Below, piece after piece: positions 20,526 to 29,979 of a DNA stretch of 64,000 nucleotides; position 1 is the first letter of the stretch; each line of letters begins with the position of its first letter. The position numbers were made by a program, and so were the translations under genes. The DNA comes from Maribacter litopenaei (GTDB lineage Bacteria; Bacteroidota; Bacteroidia; Flavobacteriales; Flavobacteriaceae), in assembly GCF_025244665.1 (NCBI RefSeq), contig NZ_CP104205.1, forward strand, positions 2,973,001-3,037,000. Reading direction: 5' to 3'. The notes beneath the pieces are model-generated. The model saw only the letters and a list, made by a program, of their open reading frames with translations, searched no databases and was not told where the DNA came from.

Positions 20526-21403
20526 TTATCGGATACATAACAGCGCCATAGCGTCCTCGGTTCTATTCTCTAAGAGCCATTGCTGGGCGAGTCTGTGGAT
20601 TTTCACCTCATCAATAGTACTTTCCGAAGTTGCTTAATTTCCGGAAGGGCAGCGATTCTATCGATAGATTCTTTTGTTGGAAGGTCCTCCAAATTCCCCA
20701 ATCTACCTAAATTATTACCCGTTAAAACGGTACTGTTCCGTACTTTTTCGGGGAGTTGATCCACGCCGATTCCTTGGTTTCTGATGGGTTTTGGTATCTC
20801 AAAAAGGGAAGCACCACTAGAACGTGTGTACCAATTTCCCCCCATACGACCTACCAAATCCAATTTTTGGGTATCTAACTGCTCATTAGTATCTAAATAA
20901 TCGGTATTAATGTGCACCAATTCCACCTTTGCAAGGATTAGGTTTCCCGCTCCCGGAGTATCTGCCAGTTCTATCACTTCTGTTACAGAACATTCAATGG
21001 CCACGGGCGCCTCCCCTACCCTAGGCGGTTTTACTTTTTCACTGGGAACCTGGGTAAATCCGGCTTTCACAAATTCATTTACACCTTTGTCATACGAAGT
21101 ACTGGTCAAGGACATTTGCTCCACCATGGGATAGTTGACTATATTAATAACTACCTCTGGAACTTCCAATACGTTCTGATGGGAATGTTTCATGGATCCA
21201 TCCCGCCCACTTCGATTGGGTGAAAAAATCATAATCGGAGGATTTATGCTGAAAATATTGAAATAGCTATAAGGGCTTAAATTCACGTTTCCATCTTTAT
21301 CCACCGTACTGGCGAAACAAATGGGCCTAGGAGCTACGGCCGATAGAAGATATCCATGTAACTCTTGTTGCGAAACGCTATTTGGATCGATCGTTTTTGT
21401 CAT
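20526..21403 (-). CDS. Flavin reductase-like FMN-binding protein
   Basis: About 292 residues. The flavin reductase-like split barrel is visible in SAVAPRPICFASTVDKDGNV, NLSPYSYFNIFSINPPIM and IECSVTEVIELADTPGAG. The apparent stop near 20603 is produced by a CCGAAG at 20626-20630. Reading CCAGAAG extends the protein by an in-frame tail (QLLESTIDEVKIHRLAQQW and so on) to a stop at 20526. It starts 3 nt after fahA and belongs to the same operon; in similar clusters the exact role is unclear. Confidence 0.8.
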
Positions 21404-21406
21404 ATT

Positions 21407-22645
21407 TTATTTTTTGGCGGGAAGTATCTTTCCCGAAACTTCACCGAATCCCACTCGAATGGAATCCTTCTCTGCAAACCCTTTCATGGTTATCGTGTCA
21501 TTATCTTCCAAAAAGGTTCGGGTTTGTCCGTTTTTAAGTTGAATTGTCTTTTTGCCGCCCCAAGAAAGTTCCAAAAGTGACCCTAAGGCCGTTTCGTCCT
21601 TCCCGGAAATGGTGCCGGAGGCCATCATATCACCCACTTTCACATTACAGCCGTTTACGGTATGATGCGCCAACTGCTGGGCCATATTCCAATACATATA
21701 TTTGAAATTGGAGCGGCAGATGGTTTGCGGTTCGGAATTTTCCGGGGTTATGGTCACTTCCAAATCAATATCATAATTATGCTCACCATCACTTTTTAAA
21801 TACGAAAGCACTTCGGGTCTTGTTTGGGTCCGATACCTTAAAGGGTTCCAAAGCCTCCATAGTTACCACCCAGGGAGAAATCGACGAGGCAAAACTTTTG
21901 CCCAAAAAGGGTCCTAGAGGCACATATTCCCATTTCTCGGATGTCTCTCGGCAGACCAGTCATTGAACAACACCATACCAAAAATATAGTCCGAAGCCTT
22001 ATCCACAGGAATAGATTCTCCTAATTCAGTTTTCTTACCAACAATAAAGGCCATTTCCAATTCAAAATCCAGCCGACCGGAAGCCTTGAAAATTGGAGTT
22101 TCTTCTCCTCTTGGCAATACTTGGCCTTTAGGTCGGTGTATTTCGGTACCGCTTACTACAATGGATGATGCCCGACCGTGATAGCCCACCGGAAGATGTT
22201 TCCAGTTGGGCAACAGCGCGTTTTCAGGATCCCGAAACATCTTACCTACATTGGTAGCATGTTCCAAACTGCTGTAAAAATCCGTATAATCCCCAATTTG
22301 GACAGGGAGGTGCATAGTGGCTTTATTTTGGGGGACAAAGGCATCGGGCAGGCTTTTAAGTGGGGAATCTCCCAACGTCAAAAACCTTTGAACATCAAGT
22401 CGGACTTTATTCGTAATTGGTTTACCCAACGCGATAAAATCGCTCAGACTATCTTTCAAAAAATAATGTTCTTCTACCTGCAATAAATCAGCTTTTGCCA
22501 AAACGGAAAGGTCCACGATCTGTTCGCCAATGGCTATACCGGCCCTGGGGCTTTTATCATCGGTAGAAAATATCCCATACGGCAAATTATAGATAGAAAA
22601 ATCAGAATGGTGGGGTACTTGCACCCAAGTGGTCAATGGCTTCAT
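21407..22645 (-). CDS. fahA: Fumarylacetoacetase
   Basis: About 413 residues. It hydrolyses fumarylacetoacetate to fumarate and acetoacetate, the last step of tyrosine degradation. Seen: the N-terminal SH3-like domain ([20 protein letters not shown]), the metal-site block [44 protein letters not shown], and [19 protein letters not shown]. The last is broken by two CCGAGA errors at 21936-21950. A third region near 21815-21825 restores as [14 protein letters not shown]. The repaired sequence matches the family closely. Operon neighbours supply the preceding steps. Confidence 0.95.
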
Positions 22646-22658
22646 TCTTAAATAAAAT

Positions 22659-23819
22659 TTATGAATTCAACCAAGAACGATAATAGTCACCATCCTCCAA
22701 TTTCATGGCGTTTTCCGTCACCATTAAGGGCTTAAAGGTATCAATCATCACGGCAAGCTCCTCGGAACCTTTCTGTCCGATGCTTCGCTCTACCGTACCT
22801 GGATGCGGATCGTGCGGAATGCCTGCAGGATGTAAGGAAATATTGCCCGGAGCCACGCCATTTCTACTCATAAAATCTCCGTCCACATAATACAAGACCT
22901 CATCTGAATCTATGTTGGAATGATTATAAGGGGCCGGGATGGATTTTGGGTGATAATCATACAGCCTTGGCACGAAGGAACAGATGACAAAGGCCGATGT
23001 TTCAAAGGTCTGATGCACCGGTGGCGGTTGGTGGATTCTCCCGGTAATTGGTTCAAAATTATGAATTGAAAATCCGTAAGGATAATTGTAGCCATCCCAA
23101 CCGACTACATCGAAAGGATGTCCTTCATAAATCATTTCATGCAATACCCCTTGCTTTTTCACCTTTATAAGATGCTCCTCCATATCGGTATGGGTTTCCA
23201 AACCTTGGGGAAGTTTATAATCACGTTCACAGAATGGCGAATGTTCCAACAACTGACCAAACCAGTTTCTATATCGTTTTGGAGTATATATGGGCGTGAA
23301 GGACTCCGCGTAAAAAATACGGTTGTCCTCAGCATCAAAATCAATTTGATAAATAACCCCTCTTGGGATGATCAAATAGTCGCCGTATTCAAAAGAAATA
23401 TTTCCAAAAATGGTCCTCAACGTACCCGTGCCCTTATGGATGAACAACATTTCATCCGCATCGGCATTTTTATAAAAATAGGATGTCATAGAATTCCTTG
23501 GAGCCGCTACCCCAATATGCACATCGCTATTGACCAACAAGGGTTCCCGTGCCTCTAGAAAATCGTCTTTTGGTTCCGTATTAAAACTGATGAGTTTCAA
23601 CGAACGAATATGTTTCTCCAAGGCGATTTTAGGGGACAAATCCGTGCTCTTCACAATTTCCTTGACCATGGTGGGTCTATTGTGGTGGTAGAGCAGGGAA
23701 GACATGCCATCAAAACCTATAGTCCCGAACAATTGCTCGGAATATAGTTCCCCATCCGGCCTACGAAATTGTGTGTGCCGTTTTGGTGGTATTTTTCCTT
23801 GTTTATGATATATGGGCAT
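22659..23819 (-). CDS. hmgA: Homogentisate 1,2-dioxygenase
   Basis: A 386-residue iron dioxygenase that opens the homogentisate ring to maleylacetoacetate. Recognisable blocks: FGTIGFDGMSSLLYHHNRPT, DEMLFIHKGTGTLRTIFG, YLIIPRGVIYQID, the iron-site region around PPPVHQTFETSAFVIC and YNHSNIDSDEVLYYVDGDF, and SLHPAGIPHDPHPGTVERS. Intact. It is 50 nt after hppD and 14 nt before fahA. No maleylacetoacetate isomerase gene is present in the operon. Confidence 0.96.
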   Translation of the reverse strand: MPIYHKQGKIPPKRHTQFRRPDGELYSEQLFGTIGFDGMSSLLYHHNRPTMVKEIVKSTDLSPKIALEKHIRSLKLISFNTEPKDDFLEAREPLLVNSDVHIGVAAPRNSMTSYFYKNADADEMLFIHKGTGTLRTIFGNISFEYGDYLIIPRGVIYQIDFDAEDNRIFYAESFTPIYTPKRYRNWFGQLLEHSPFCERDYKLPQGLETHTDMEEHLIKVKKQGVLHEMIYEGHPFDVVGWDGYNYPYGFSIHNFEPITGRIHQPPPVHQTFETSAFVICSFVPRLYDYHPKSIPAPYNHSNIDSDEVLYYVDGDFMSRNGVAPGNISLHPAGIPHDPHPGTVERSIGQKGSEELAVMIDTFKPLMVTENAMKLEDGDYYRSWLNS

Positions 23820-23870
23820 AGAATGTTATTTAATATGGTACTATCCTTTAAAGTTACTCAATTTAGGATA

Positions 23871-25001
23871 TTACAAAGTACCCCTAAGTTCCTGTTCGCG
23901 CTCAATAGCTTCAAACAATGCTTTAAAGTTTCCTTTGCCAAAGGAAGTAGCTCCTTTTCTTTGAATAATCTCAAAGAACATTGTTGGTCTTGCCTGTACC
24001 GTTTTGGTGAAAATCTGAAGCAAATAACCCTCATCGTCACGATCAACCAAAATACCCAGTTTCCGTAAAGAGTCTATATCCTCATCAATCTTACCTACTC
24101 GCTCCGTCAGAACATCATAATAGGTAGTAGGAACTGTTAAAAACTCCACTCCCCTACTTTTAAGGTCGGATACCGTTTTTACAATGTCATCGGTTGCCAC
24201 AGCAATGTGCTGAACCCCTTCGCCTTCATAAAACTCAAGATATTCGTCCACTTGAGATTTTTTCTTACCAGGTGCAGGTTCGTTGATTGGAAATTTGATA
24301 CGTCCATTTCCGTTACTCATCACCTTACTCATAAGGGCTGTGTATTCTGTGGAAATATCCTTATCATCAAAAGAAAGAATCTGTTTAAAACCCATAACGT
24401 CCTCGTAGAATTTCACCCAATAGTTCATCCGTCCTTCCTCAACATTCCCCACCATGTGGTCTACAAACTTAAGACCAACGGACTCCGGCTTGTAGTCGGA
24501 CTCCCATTTACGATATCCTGGTAAAAAGACCCCATTGTAATCCTTACGTTCAACGAAGATATGCACCACCTCACCATAGGTATGTATACCTGAACGTATT
24601 ACTTTTCCATGGTCGTCTTCCTCTAATTGGGGTTTCATAAAGCTTTTGGCACCGCGTTTCACCGCCTCCTCGTAGGCATACGTAGCATCATCTACCCACA
24701 AAGCAGTTACTTTAACGCCATCGCCATGTTTATCTATATGCTTACCTACCGCTGTCCCACTTTTGAGGGGCGACGTAAGTACCAATCTAATTTTATCTTG
24801 TTGAACCACATAGGATTCAAACTCCCTACTACCGGTCTCCAACCCTTTGTAGGCCAAGGATTCAAAACCAAAAGCGGTTTTATAAAAGTGTGCCGCTTGT
24901 TTGGAGTTGCTGACATATAGTTCCAAATAATCCGTGCCTTTTATAGGCATGAAATCGGTTATTTCATCTTTCTTCTTCTCTGCTTCTATGGTTGTTGACA
25001 T
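23871..25001 (-). CDS. hppD: 4-hydroxyphenylpyruvate dioxygenase
   Basis: A 376-residue vicinal-oxygen-chelate enzyme converting 4-hydroxyphenylpyruvate to homogentisate. Two VOC domains: the first from DYLELYVSNSKQAAHFYKTA, the second from KFVDHMVGNVEEGRMNYWVK. Iron ligands are in FVDHMVGN (His), GEGVQHIAVAT (His) and TMFFEIIQRKG (Glu). The C-terminal GKGNFKALFEAIEREQELRG is diagnostic. Intact. Confidence 0.97.
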   Translation of the reverse strand: MSTTIEAEKKKDEITDFMPIKGTDYLELYVSNSKQAAHFYKTAFGFESLAYKGLETGSREFESYVVQQDKIRLVLTSPLKSGTAVGKHIDKHGDGVKVTALWVDDATYAYEEAVKRGAKSFMKPQLEEDDHGKVIRSGIHTYGEVVHIFVERKDYNGVFLPGYRKWESDYKPESVGLKFVDHMVGNVEEGRMNYWVKFYEDVMGFKQILSFDDKDISTEYTALMSKVMSNGNGRIKFPINEPAPGKKKSQVDEYLEFYEGEGVQHIAVATDDIVKTVSDLKSRGVEFLTVPTTYYDVLTERVGKIDEDIDSLRKLGILVDRDDEGYLLQIFTKTVQARPTMFFEIIQRKGATSFGKGNFKALFEAIEREQELRGTL

Positions 25002-25051
25002 ACATTTTTGTTTTTATATTGTTGTTAATGCAACATGGTTGCTAAAAAATT

Positions 25052-26157
25052 TTATATTGTTACTTCACCTAATTTTACAATGGTCTCCGAGCTTTCAACA
25101 TGGCGATATTTGCCTCTCGTGTACCAAAAGAAATACGCACCCTCCCCGAAGCGCCAAAATTTCCCACCGGCCGCACCATAATTCCTTTTTGTTCCAGTTT
25201 TTTTACAAATTCCAAATCGGGAATTGGAGGTTGAATCATTACAAAATTTCCTTGGGTGGGCCAATACTTAATATTGAGCTCTTTTAACCTTTTCAGTACA
25301 AAGGCACGTTCCTCAAATACCAAATCGACCGTCCTTTGTACGAATTCCAAATCCTCAAGTGCAGCAATGGCACCTTCCAACGCAAGGGAGGATAACAAAA
25401 ACGGTTTACAAATTTTTCGGATATAACTACTGATATGCAATGGTGCATAGCAATAGCCCACCCGAAGTCCGGCCAATCCATAGGTCTTGGAAAAGCTATT
25501 AATCGCAATGATATTTTTTTGTTGCTTTACGAAAGGGAGTCCGGTAACGTAATCGGACGCTTCGGCAAAATGACGGTACACCTCGTCCAACACAATTATC
25601 ACATGTTCCGGTATTCTATTTACAAAATCCACTAACACATGCTTTGGAATATAGGTTCCTGAAGGATTATTGGGCGAGGCCAAAAACACCAGTTTTGTAA
25701 TGGGGGTAATAGCATTCAAAATTCCTTCGAAATCATATTCATAGTCCTTGGTCATTGGGACGTTTATAGCGGTTGCCCCCATCCACCTAGTGAATGCCGT
25801 ATAAGGTAGAAAACAGGGCTGACTCACAATTACCTCGTCTCCTTCTCCAAGAAATGCCTTTGAAATAATATCAATAATCTCCGAACCACTGTTTGCAGTG
25901 ATAAAATGTTCTGCCGAAAGTTCATTGTTGAAATCCCTTGCCAAGGCCTCCCTTAATCGAATATCTGTATTGTCGGGATATTGGCTCAAATCATCCAGGG
26001 CTGCCATCAAGGCTTGTCGTACCCTTGGAGAATACCCTAAAGGATTTTCATTAGAGGATAATTTATGCACTTCTATACCATCAGGCATAACAATCTTCTT
26101 ATTACCCCCCTTGTACGTGCTATCCTCTAAAATATATGTTTTAAAATGTATCGACAT
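25052..26157 (-). CDS. PLP aminotransferase, HisC-like, probably aromatic
   Basis: About 368 residues, fold type I. Seen: SSNENPLGYSPRVRQAL, NSGSEIIDIISKAFL, VFLASPNNPSGTYI, the LDEVYRHF block, the PLP lysine in INSFSKTYGLAGLRVGY, and GRVRISFG. Histidinol-phosphate aminotransferases and aromatic aminotransferases share these. The first position in the hppD-hmgA-fahA operon argues for tyrosine transamination. The apparent end near 25075 is caused by CTCCGAGC at 25086-25093; CCAGAG gives MLKALETIVKLGEVTI, ending at 25052. Confidence 0.85.
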
Positions 26158-26246
26158 GGTACTGAACCGCTTACTAAATGATGGTCTAAAATTACAAAAA
26201 ATATTCCATTTTGTTGCATTAACAACAATTTTAACGAATTTCTATG

Positions 26247-26254
26247 TACTTTTG
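26247..26254 (+). promoter_or_regulatory. -7 promoter element for the MarR gene
   Basis: TACTTTTG, a full TAnnTTTG match, in the divergent region between the aminotransferase and MarR genes. It overlaps the TTG codon proposed as a possible start, which makes a later start likely. Confidence 0.45.
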
Positions 26255-26725
26255 TTCGACGAAAGGCTAATTATAGATCGTACCGAGGGATTTGGAGTAT
26301 ATATTGACCGCACCTTAAAAAAAGTGCAGAGCACTTTTTTACAGGTGTTTGCAGAGAACGATATCGACTTGACCATTGAACAATGGGTCATCCTTCAGCG
26401 GGTGCATTTAGAAGGTAACGATGCTCCCCAAGCTGATATCGCTAAATCCAATTTTAGGAACAGGGCCACCACGTCCAGGGTAATTAGCGGGCTTTGCAAA
26501 AAGGGTCTCCTTAAAAAATCCCGTTTTAGGGATGATCAAAAACGTTACAAGTTGGTTATGACCAAAGATGGCCAAGAGTTGATGGAAAAGGTCATGCCCT
26601 TGATAAAAGACTTAAGACGTGTGAGTACTATAAACATCTCTCAAAAGGAGTTTGATATTTTTTACCAAGTTCTAGATCAATTGTACGACAACTTTGATAA
26701 ATATGAAGGATACAAACCTTCTTAG
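26252..26725 (+). CDS. MarR-family transcription regulator
   Basis: About 158 residues. Winged-helix MarR core: LTIEQWVILQRVHLEGNDAP, recognition region ADIAKSNFRNRATTSRVISG, wing KSRFRDDQKRYKLVMTKDG. It is divergent from the tyrosine operon, so control of that operon by an aromatic acid is likely. The start is uncertain. An open frame extends upstream into the aminotransferase gene but cannot be used, and no good ATG precedes GVYIDRTLKKVQ. TTG at 26252 is a placeholder. Confidence 0.75.
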   Translation: MFDERLIIDRTEGFGVYIDRTLKKVQSTFLQVFAENDIDLTIEQWVILQRVHLEGNDAPQADIAKSNFRNRATTSRVISGLCKKGLLKKSRFRDDQKRYKLVMTKDGQELMEKVMPLIKDLRRVSTINISQKEFDIFYQVLDQLYDNFDKYEGYKPS

Positions 26726-26837
26726 TGTATCCTACATTTTACATCCTCCCATCTTTTATTGATTTTGGTTTTACCAATATGGATTTTTTACTAAATTTGC
26801 AGCCACATTTAAAAAACCTATCCTTTTAAATGTTTTG

Positions 26838-26911
26838 GGTCGCGTAGCTCAGCTGGATAGAGCATCTGCCTTCTAAGCAGACGGTCAAAGGTTCGAATCC
26901 TTTCGCGATCA
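26838..26911 (+). tRNA. tRNA-Arg (anticodon TCT)
   Basis: Cloverleaf folds: acceptor GGTCGCG/CGCGATC with discriminator A, D-arm GCTC...GAGC, anticodon arm TCTGC CTTCTAA GCAGA (anticodon TCT, codon AGA), T-arm AAAGG TTCGAAT CCTTT. CCA is not encoded; the next bases are CGA. Confidence 0.95.
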
Positions 26912-26932
26912 CGAATAAATAGTTCAACAATA

Positions 26933-26963
26933 AAAAACGCCGAGCTTGCTTGAGCGTTTTTTT
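26933..26963 (+). terminator. Terminator after tRNA-Arg
   Basis: AAAAACGC pairs with GCGTTTTT around an inner CGAGC/GCTTG hairpin, followed by T residues. Confidence 0.6.
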
Positions 26964-27031
26964 GTTTGGACTATTTTCAGCGCGGAGTGCTGTAAGGATA
27001 TTCAATCCTTTCGCGATCACGACACTCACAA

Positions 27032-27058
27032 AACCACGCCAGTTGGCGTGGTTTTTTA
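27032..27058 (+). terminator. Terminator after the tRNA 3' copy
   Basis: Perfect 9-bp stem AACCACGCC/GGCGTGGTT, loop AGTT, followed by five T. It suggests that a transcribed gene, perhaps another tRNA, once preceded the duplicated tRNA end. Confidence 0.75.
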
Positions 27059-27260
27059 TTTTTGGGAGAAATGCAAACTTGTTTGCCAATTTGGACAAAA
27101 ATGAAGTCAGGCAGCGGTAGCTGCTAGGTTTTGTATTTTGCAACTTTTAACGCCATGGTTATGCAATCTTTTCGCGATTATTTATAAATAGTTCAATTAC
27201 AAGTGCGGTATGCTTATACACTCCCGCAGCCATCACTTTAAATATAATTATAAATCTGAT

Positions 27261-28195
27261 CTAATTTTCCTTACCATAAATATCTTTAAATATGGCCACT
27301 ACCAAACCTTCTTCATACGTTTTTAAATCATAGCGAATCTTTAGCTTTGTTCCAATCGGCGAGTAATAATAGATTATCCACGCATCTGCTTCCCTCGTGC
27401 CAATACATCCATTAGAATAGGGCTTTCCTAAAGTTTCAGGATTCGTAGTCGGATGTATCATTTGTCCATTTCTAATCCCGTTTATTTCTGTTTCGATCCA
27501 AGGGATTTGAGGCATGATAGTCGTTTTTCCATCATCACGTTTGGTAACATAAAACTGTTTGCCATTTACCGGATTGTAGAATTCAGGGTGCCTGACATAA
27601 TCAATTATATTCCACTTCCTGTTTTGGTGCGCAAATCAGTAATACGGTCCCCAAATTTCAAATAACGTTCCCTATTTTGCCCTACGCGAACGGGAAATGT
27701 ATATAGCAAAACAGAATCTTGAAATATCCTTAATTTGAATTCAGGAATATTCACATCGATTTCGGTTTTCGCAAATTGTCCTAGTATTTGATTGGCTTTA
27801 ATCGAATCTGGAATAAAAAGTTGACTTCCTTTTGGGAGTACGGTCAATTGTCGCTGGTCATATACAAAGGAATCTCGGGAAATCATCCTGTAATAATCCG
27901 TATTAGCCAAAGTGTCAATTATCCATGGATTATTCCTTACAATAATATGTTCTGACAATGGATAAGATAATAAAGAATCGTAACGAATTACCAAAGAATC
28001 AATATAATCAAAATACTCCCCGATGGTGACATTTCTATTTATTCGCACCATTTTTGGCAGTTTGATTTCATCTCCACCGGTATATGAAATAATCCTTTCC
28101 GTCTGCCCTTCCTCTAAAGCATGAGAGTTTTTTACATTACATGACGTCAAAATCAATAGTAAGTACCATATACCAAAGTAAACTAATCTAACCAT
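27261..28195 (-). CDS. L,D-transpeptidase lipoprotein (YkuD domain)
   Basis: About 311 residues. Lipoprotein leader MVRLVYFGIWYLLLILTSC, a helical linker, then a YkuD domain beginning VNIPEFKLRIFQDSVLLYTF. It ends with the catalytic block HPTTNPETLGKPYSNGCIGT, where Cys acts on the donor peptide. It makes 3-3 crosslinks or attaches proteins to peptidoglycan, a modification tied to stationary phase. One base is missing near 27612 (GGAAAG expected on the coding strand), giving TGKWNIIDYVRHPEF. Promoter: operator 28278-28291 with -7 TACTTTTG at 28248-28255. Confidence 0.88.
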
Positions 28196-28277
28196 ATCTG
28201 TCGTTTTTCAGTAGAACTGTCTCTTTTCCCTTAAATAATTTTATGGTCAAAAGTAGTTCCAGGGACTACATATAAAA

Positions 28278-28291
28278 ATGATTCTAATCAT
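28278..28291 (-). promoter_or_regulatory. FNR/CRP-type operator 1 (L,D-transpeptidase)
   Basis: ATGAT-TCTA-ATCAT. On the minus strand TACTTTTG at 28255-28248 ends exactly 36.5 nt from the centre. The palindrome overlaps the 3' end of the LOG gene. Confidence 0.85.
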
Positions 28292-29052
28292 GTTCTTTTA
28301 GATCTGGTCTCCCCAAACCACCACCTGGTTTCCATAGGCTTTTTAACAAGTCCGAATCTCTTAACAGCATATTCATTAAGGTGTTGTGTCATTTCCTCCA
28401 CAGAATCAGTAAGAAACAATAGGTTCATATCCTCTTGCGAAATACTTTCATTTTTGGCCATGGCCTGAATATGGTGATAGAGTTCCTTATGATATTCCTT
28501 TCCAAAAATCACAACGGGGAAATGGTGTATCATTTTAGTTTGAATCAGCGTTAATGCCTCAAAGAGTTCATCCAAAGTGCCTATTCCCCCAGGCATGACA
28601 ACAAATGCATAAGAATATTTCAATAACAAAAACTTACGCACGAAGAAATAAGGGATATTAATCCATTTATGTAGATAAGGATTAGGTTTCTGCTCAAATG
28701 GCAATATAATATTACAACCAATGGAAAAACCATTATTGAGATAGGCACCCTTGTTAGCCGCCTCCATGATTCCCAGTCCGCCACCTGTCATAACTGCAAA
28801 ACCCATTTCTGATAATGCCTTGCCAACCTCTTCCGCTTGTTTGTAATAGATAGTGTCCTCCTCAAATCTTGCCGATCCAAATACTGTTACACAAGGTCCT
28901 ATAAAGTGTAATTTACGAAAGGCCCTAATGAATTGATATTGAACCTTTAGTGTAAACCATAATTCTTTGAATCTACTCCTTGGACCATCTAAAAAAGTAC
29001 GCTCCTCACTTAGATAAAAAGAATTCGAATCATTTTTTGACTCCTGTTTCAT
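28288..29052 (-). CDS. LOG-family nucleotide phosphoribohydrolase-like protein
   Basis: A 254-residue Rossmann-fold protein of the LOG/TIGR00730 type, which removes ribose 5-phosphate from AMP or modified AMP. The two signature loops are present: VMTGGGLGIMEAANKGAY and VVMPGGIGTLDELFEALTL. The N-terminal 50 residues form a helical extension. Start at ATG 29052, 13 nt after the predicted transcription start from operator 2. Confidence 0.9.
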   Translation of the reverse strand: MKQESKNDSNSFYLSEERTFLDGPRSRFKELWFTLKVQYQFIRAFRKLHFIGPCVTVFGSARFEEDTIYYKQAEEVGKALSEMGFAVMTGGGLGIMEAANKGAYLNNGFSIGCNIILPFEQKPNPYLHKWINIPYFFVRKFLLLKYSYAFVVMPGGIGTLDELFEALTLIQTKMIHHFPVVIFGKEYHKELYHHIQAMAKNESISQEDMNLLFLTDSVEEMTQHLNEYAVKRFGLVKKPMETRWWFGETRSKRT

Positions 29053-29099
29053 GATAAATTTTTGTTTAATAAAAGTAACACCTATCTAAAAAGTAAAAG

Positions 29100-29113
29100 A
29101 TGACAATTCTCAT
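29100..29113 (-). promoter_or_regulatory. FNR/CRP-type operator 2 (LOG gene)
   Basis: ATGAC-AATT-CTCAT, one mismatch in the right half. Minus-strand -7 TACTTTTA at 29077-29070 is at the standard 36.5 nt. Confidence 0.7.
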
Positions 29114-29120
29114 TACCAGC

Positions 29121-29134
29121 ATGATATTGGTCAT
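29121..29134 (+). promoter_or_regulatory. FNR/CRP-type operator 3 (mla operon)
   Basis: ATGAT-ATTG-GTCAT with -7 TATATTTG at 29157-29164, standard spacing. It lies 8 nt from operator 2, forming a divergent control region. Confidence 0.88.
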
Positions 29135-29206
29135 GTTAAAAAAATCCTTTTCAATCTATATTTGAGAATGGCTTACATTGTGAAACCGGTCTTTACTACT
29201 TCAAAA

Positions 29207-29970
29207 ATGGTCAGCAGGATAAAGAAATTCTTCATCCAAATAGGAGAACTATCCTATTTTGCAGGTCGATTTTTCAAAGAGACATTTACACTTCCTTTTG
29301 AATTCAAGGAACTTTTACGCCAGTGTTATCATATGGGAAATAGGTCATTGGTATTGGTTGTCATGACCAACTTCATTATCGGTTTGGTGTTAACATTGCA
29401 ATCAAGGCCTACCATGATTCAATTCGGAGCCGTATCAATGATGCCCAATATGGTAGGTATATCCATAGTGAGGGAAATTGGCCCTGTAATAACGGCATTG
29501 ATCTGTGCTGGACGAATTGCTTCAGGAATTGGTGCCGAATTGGGATCTATGCGGGTAACAGAGCAAATTGATGCTATGGAAGTATCCGGAACCAATCCAT
29601 TCAAATATTTGGTCGTGACCCGAATTTTGGCTACAACGCTAATGATTCCGTTCCTGGTCATTTTTGGGGATTTGATCGCATTGTATGGTTCCGCCTTGGT
29701 TGAGAATTTGAAGGGGCAAGTATCTTTTCAACTATATTTTAATACAGTTTTTGATGCCTTGAGTTTTGGTGATTTGATCCCAGCAACGATAAAATCCTTT
29801 TTTTTGGTTTTGTAATCGGTTTAGTAGGCTGCTATAAAGGATATTATTGTAAAAAAGGTACGGCCGGTGTTGGTGTAGCGGCCAACACGGCCGTAGTTAC
29901 GGCATCACTCTTATTGTTTGTTGTGGATTTTATCGCAGTTTTCGTTTCAGATATCTTTTATGAACTCTAA
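29207..29970 (+). CDS. MlaE-like ABC transporter permease
   Basis: About 254 residues. It is the inner-membrane permease of a Mla/Tgt-type phospholipid transporter: LRQCYHMGNRSLVLVVMTNF, the conserved REIGPVITALICAGRIASGI, and GAELGSMRVTEQIDAMEVSG. Start: ATG 29207, because earlier candidates at 29162 (TTG) and 29168 lie in or at the -7 element. A T-run near 29800 is one base short; the repaired end reads FFFGFVIGLVGCYKGYYCKK and GVAANTAVVTASLLLFVVDF. Operon with the ATPase and MCE genes. Confidence 0.9.
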
Positions 29971-29979
29971 ATAAAAAAA

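Larger units (their letters stand above)
26912..27260. repeat. Region with two extra copies of the tRNA-Arg 3' end
   Basis: The 19-mer AATCCTTTCGCGATCACGA from the tRNA (26896-26914) recurs exactly at 27004-27022. A diverged copy that also shares the downstream ATAAATAGTTCAA lies at 27163-27196. The copy at 27004 is preceded by a degenerate T-arm (AAGGATATTCAATCC). This is the pattern left by insertions at a tRNA 3' end. No integrase gene is in the window, and I see no gene in this stretch. Confidence 0.7.

Noticed and set aside
25898..26251. Long N-terminal extension of the MarR protein
   Set aside because: It is antisense to the aminotransferase gene and precedes a good -7 element at 26247.
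26826..27143. Minus-strand open frame across the tRNA region
   Set aside because: It runs through the tRNA complement and two terminators, and the protein has no family pattern.
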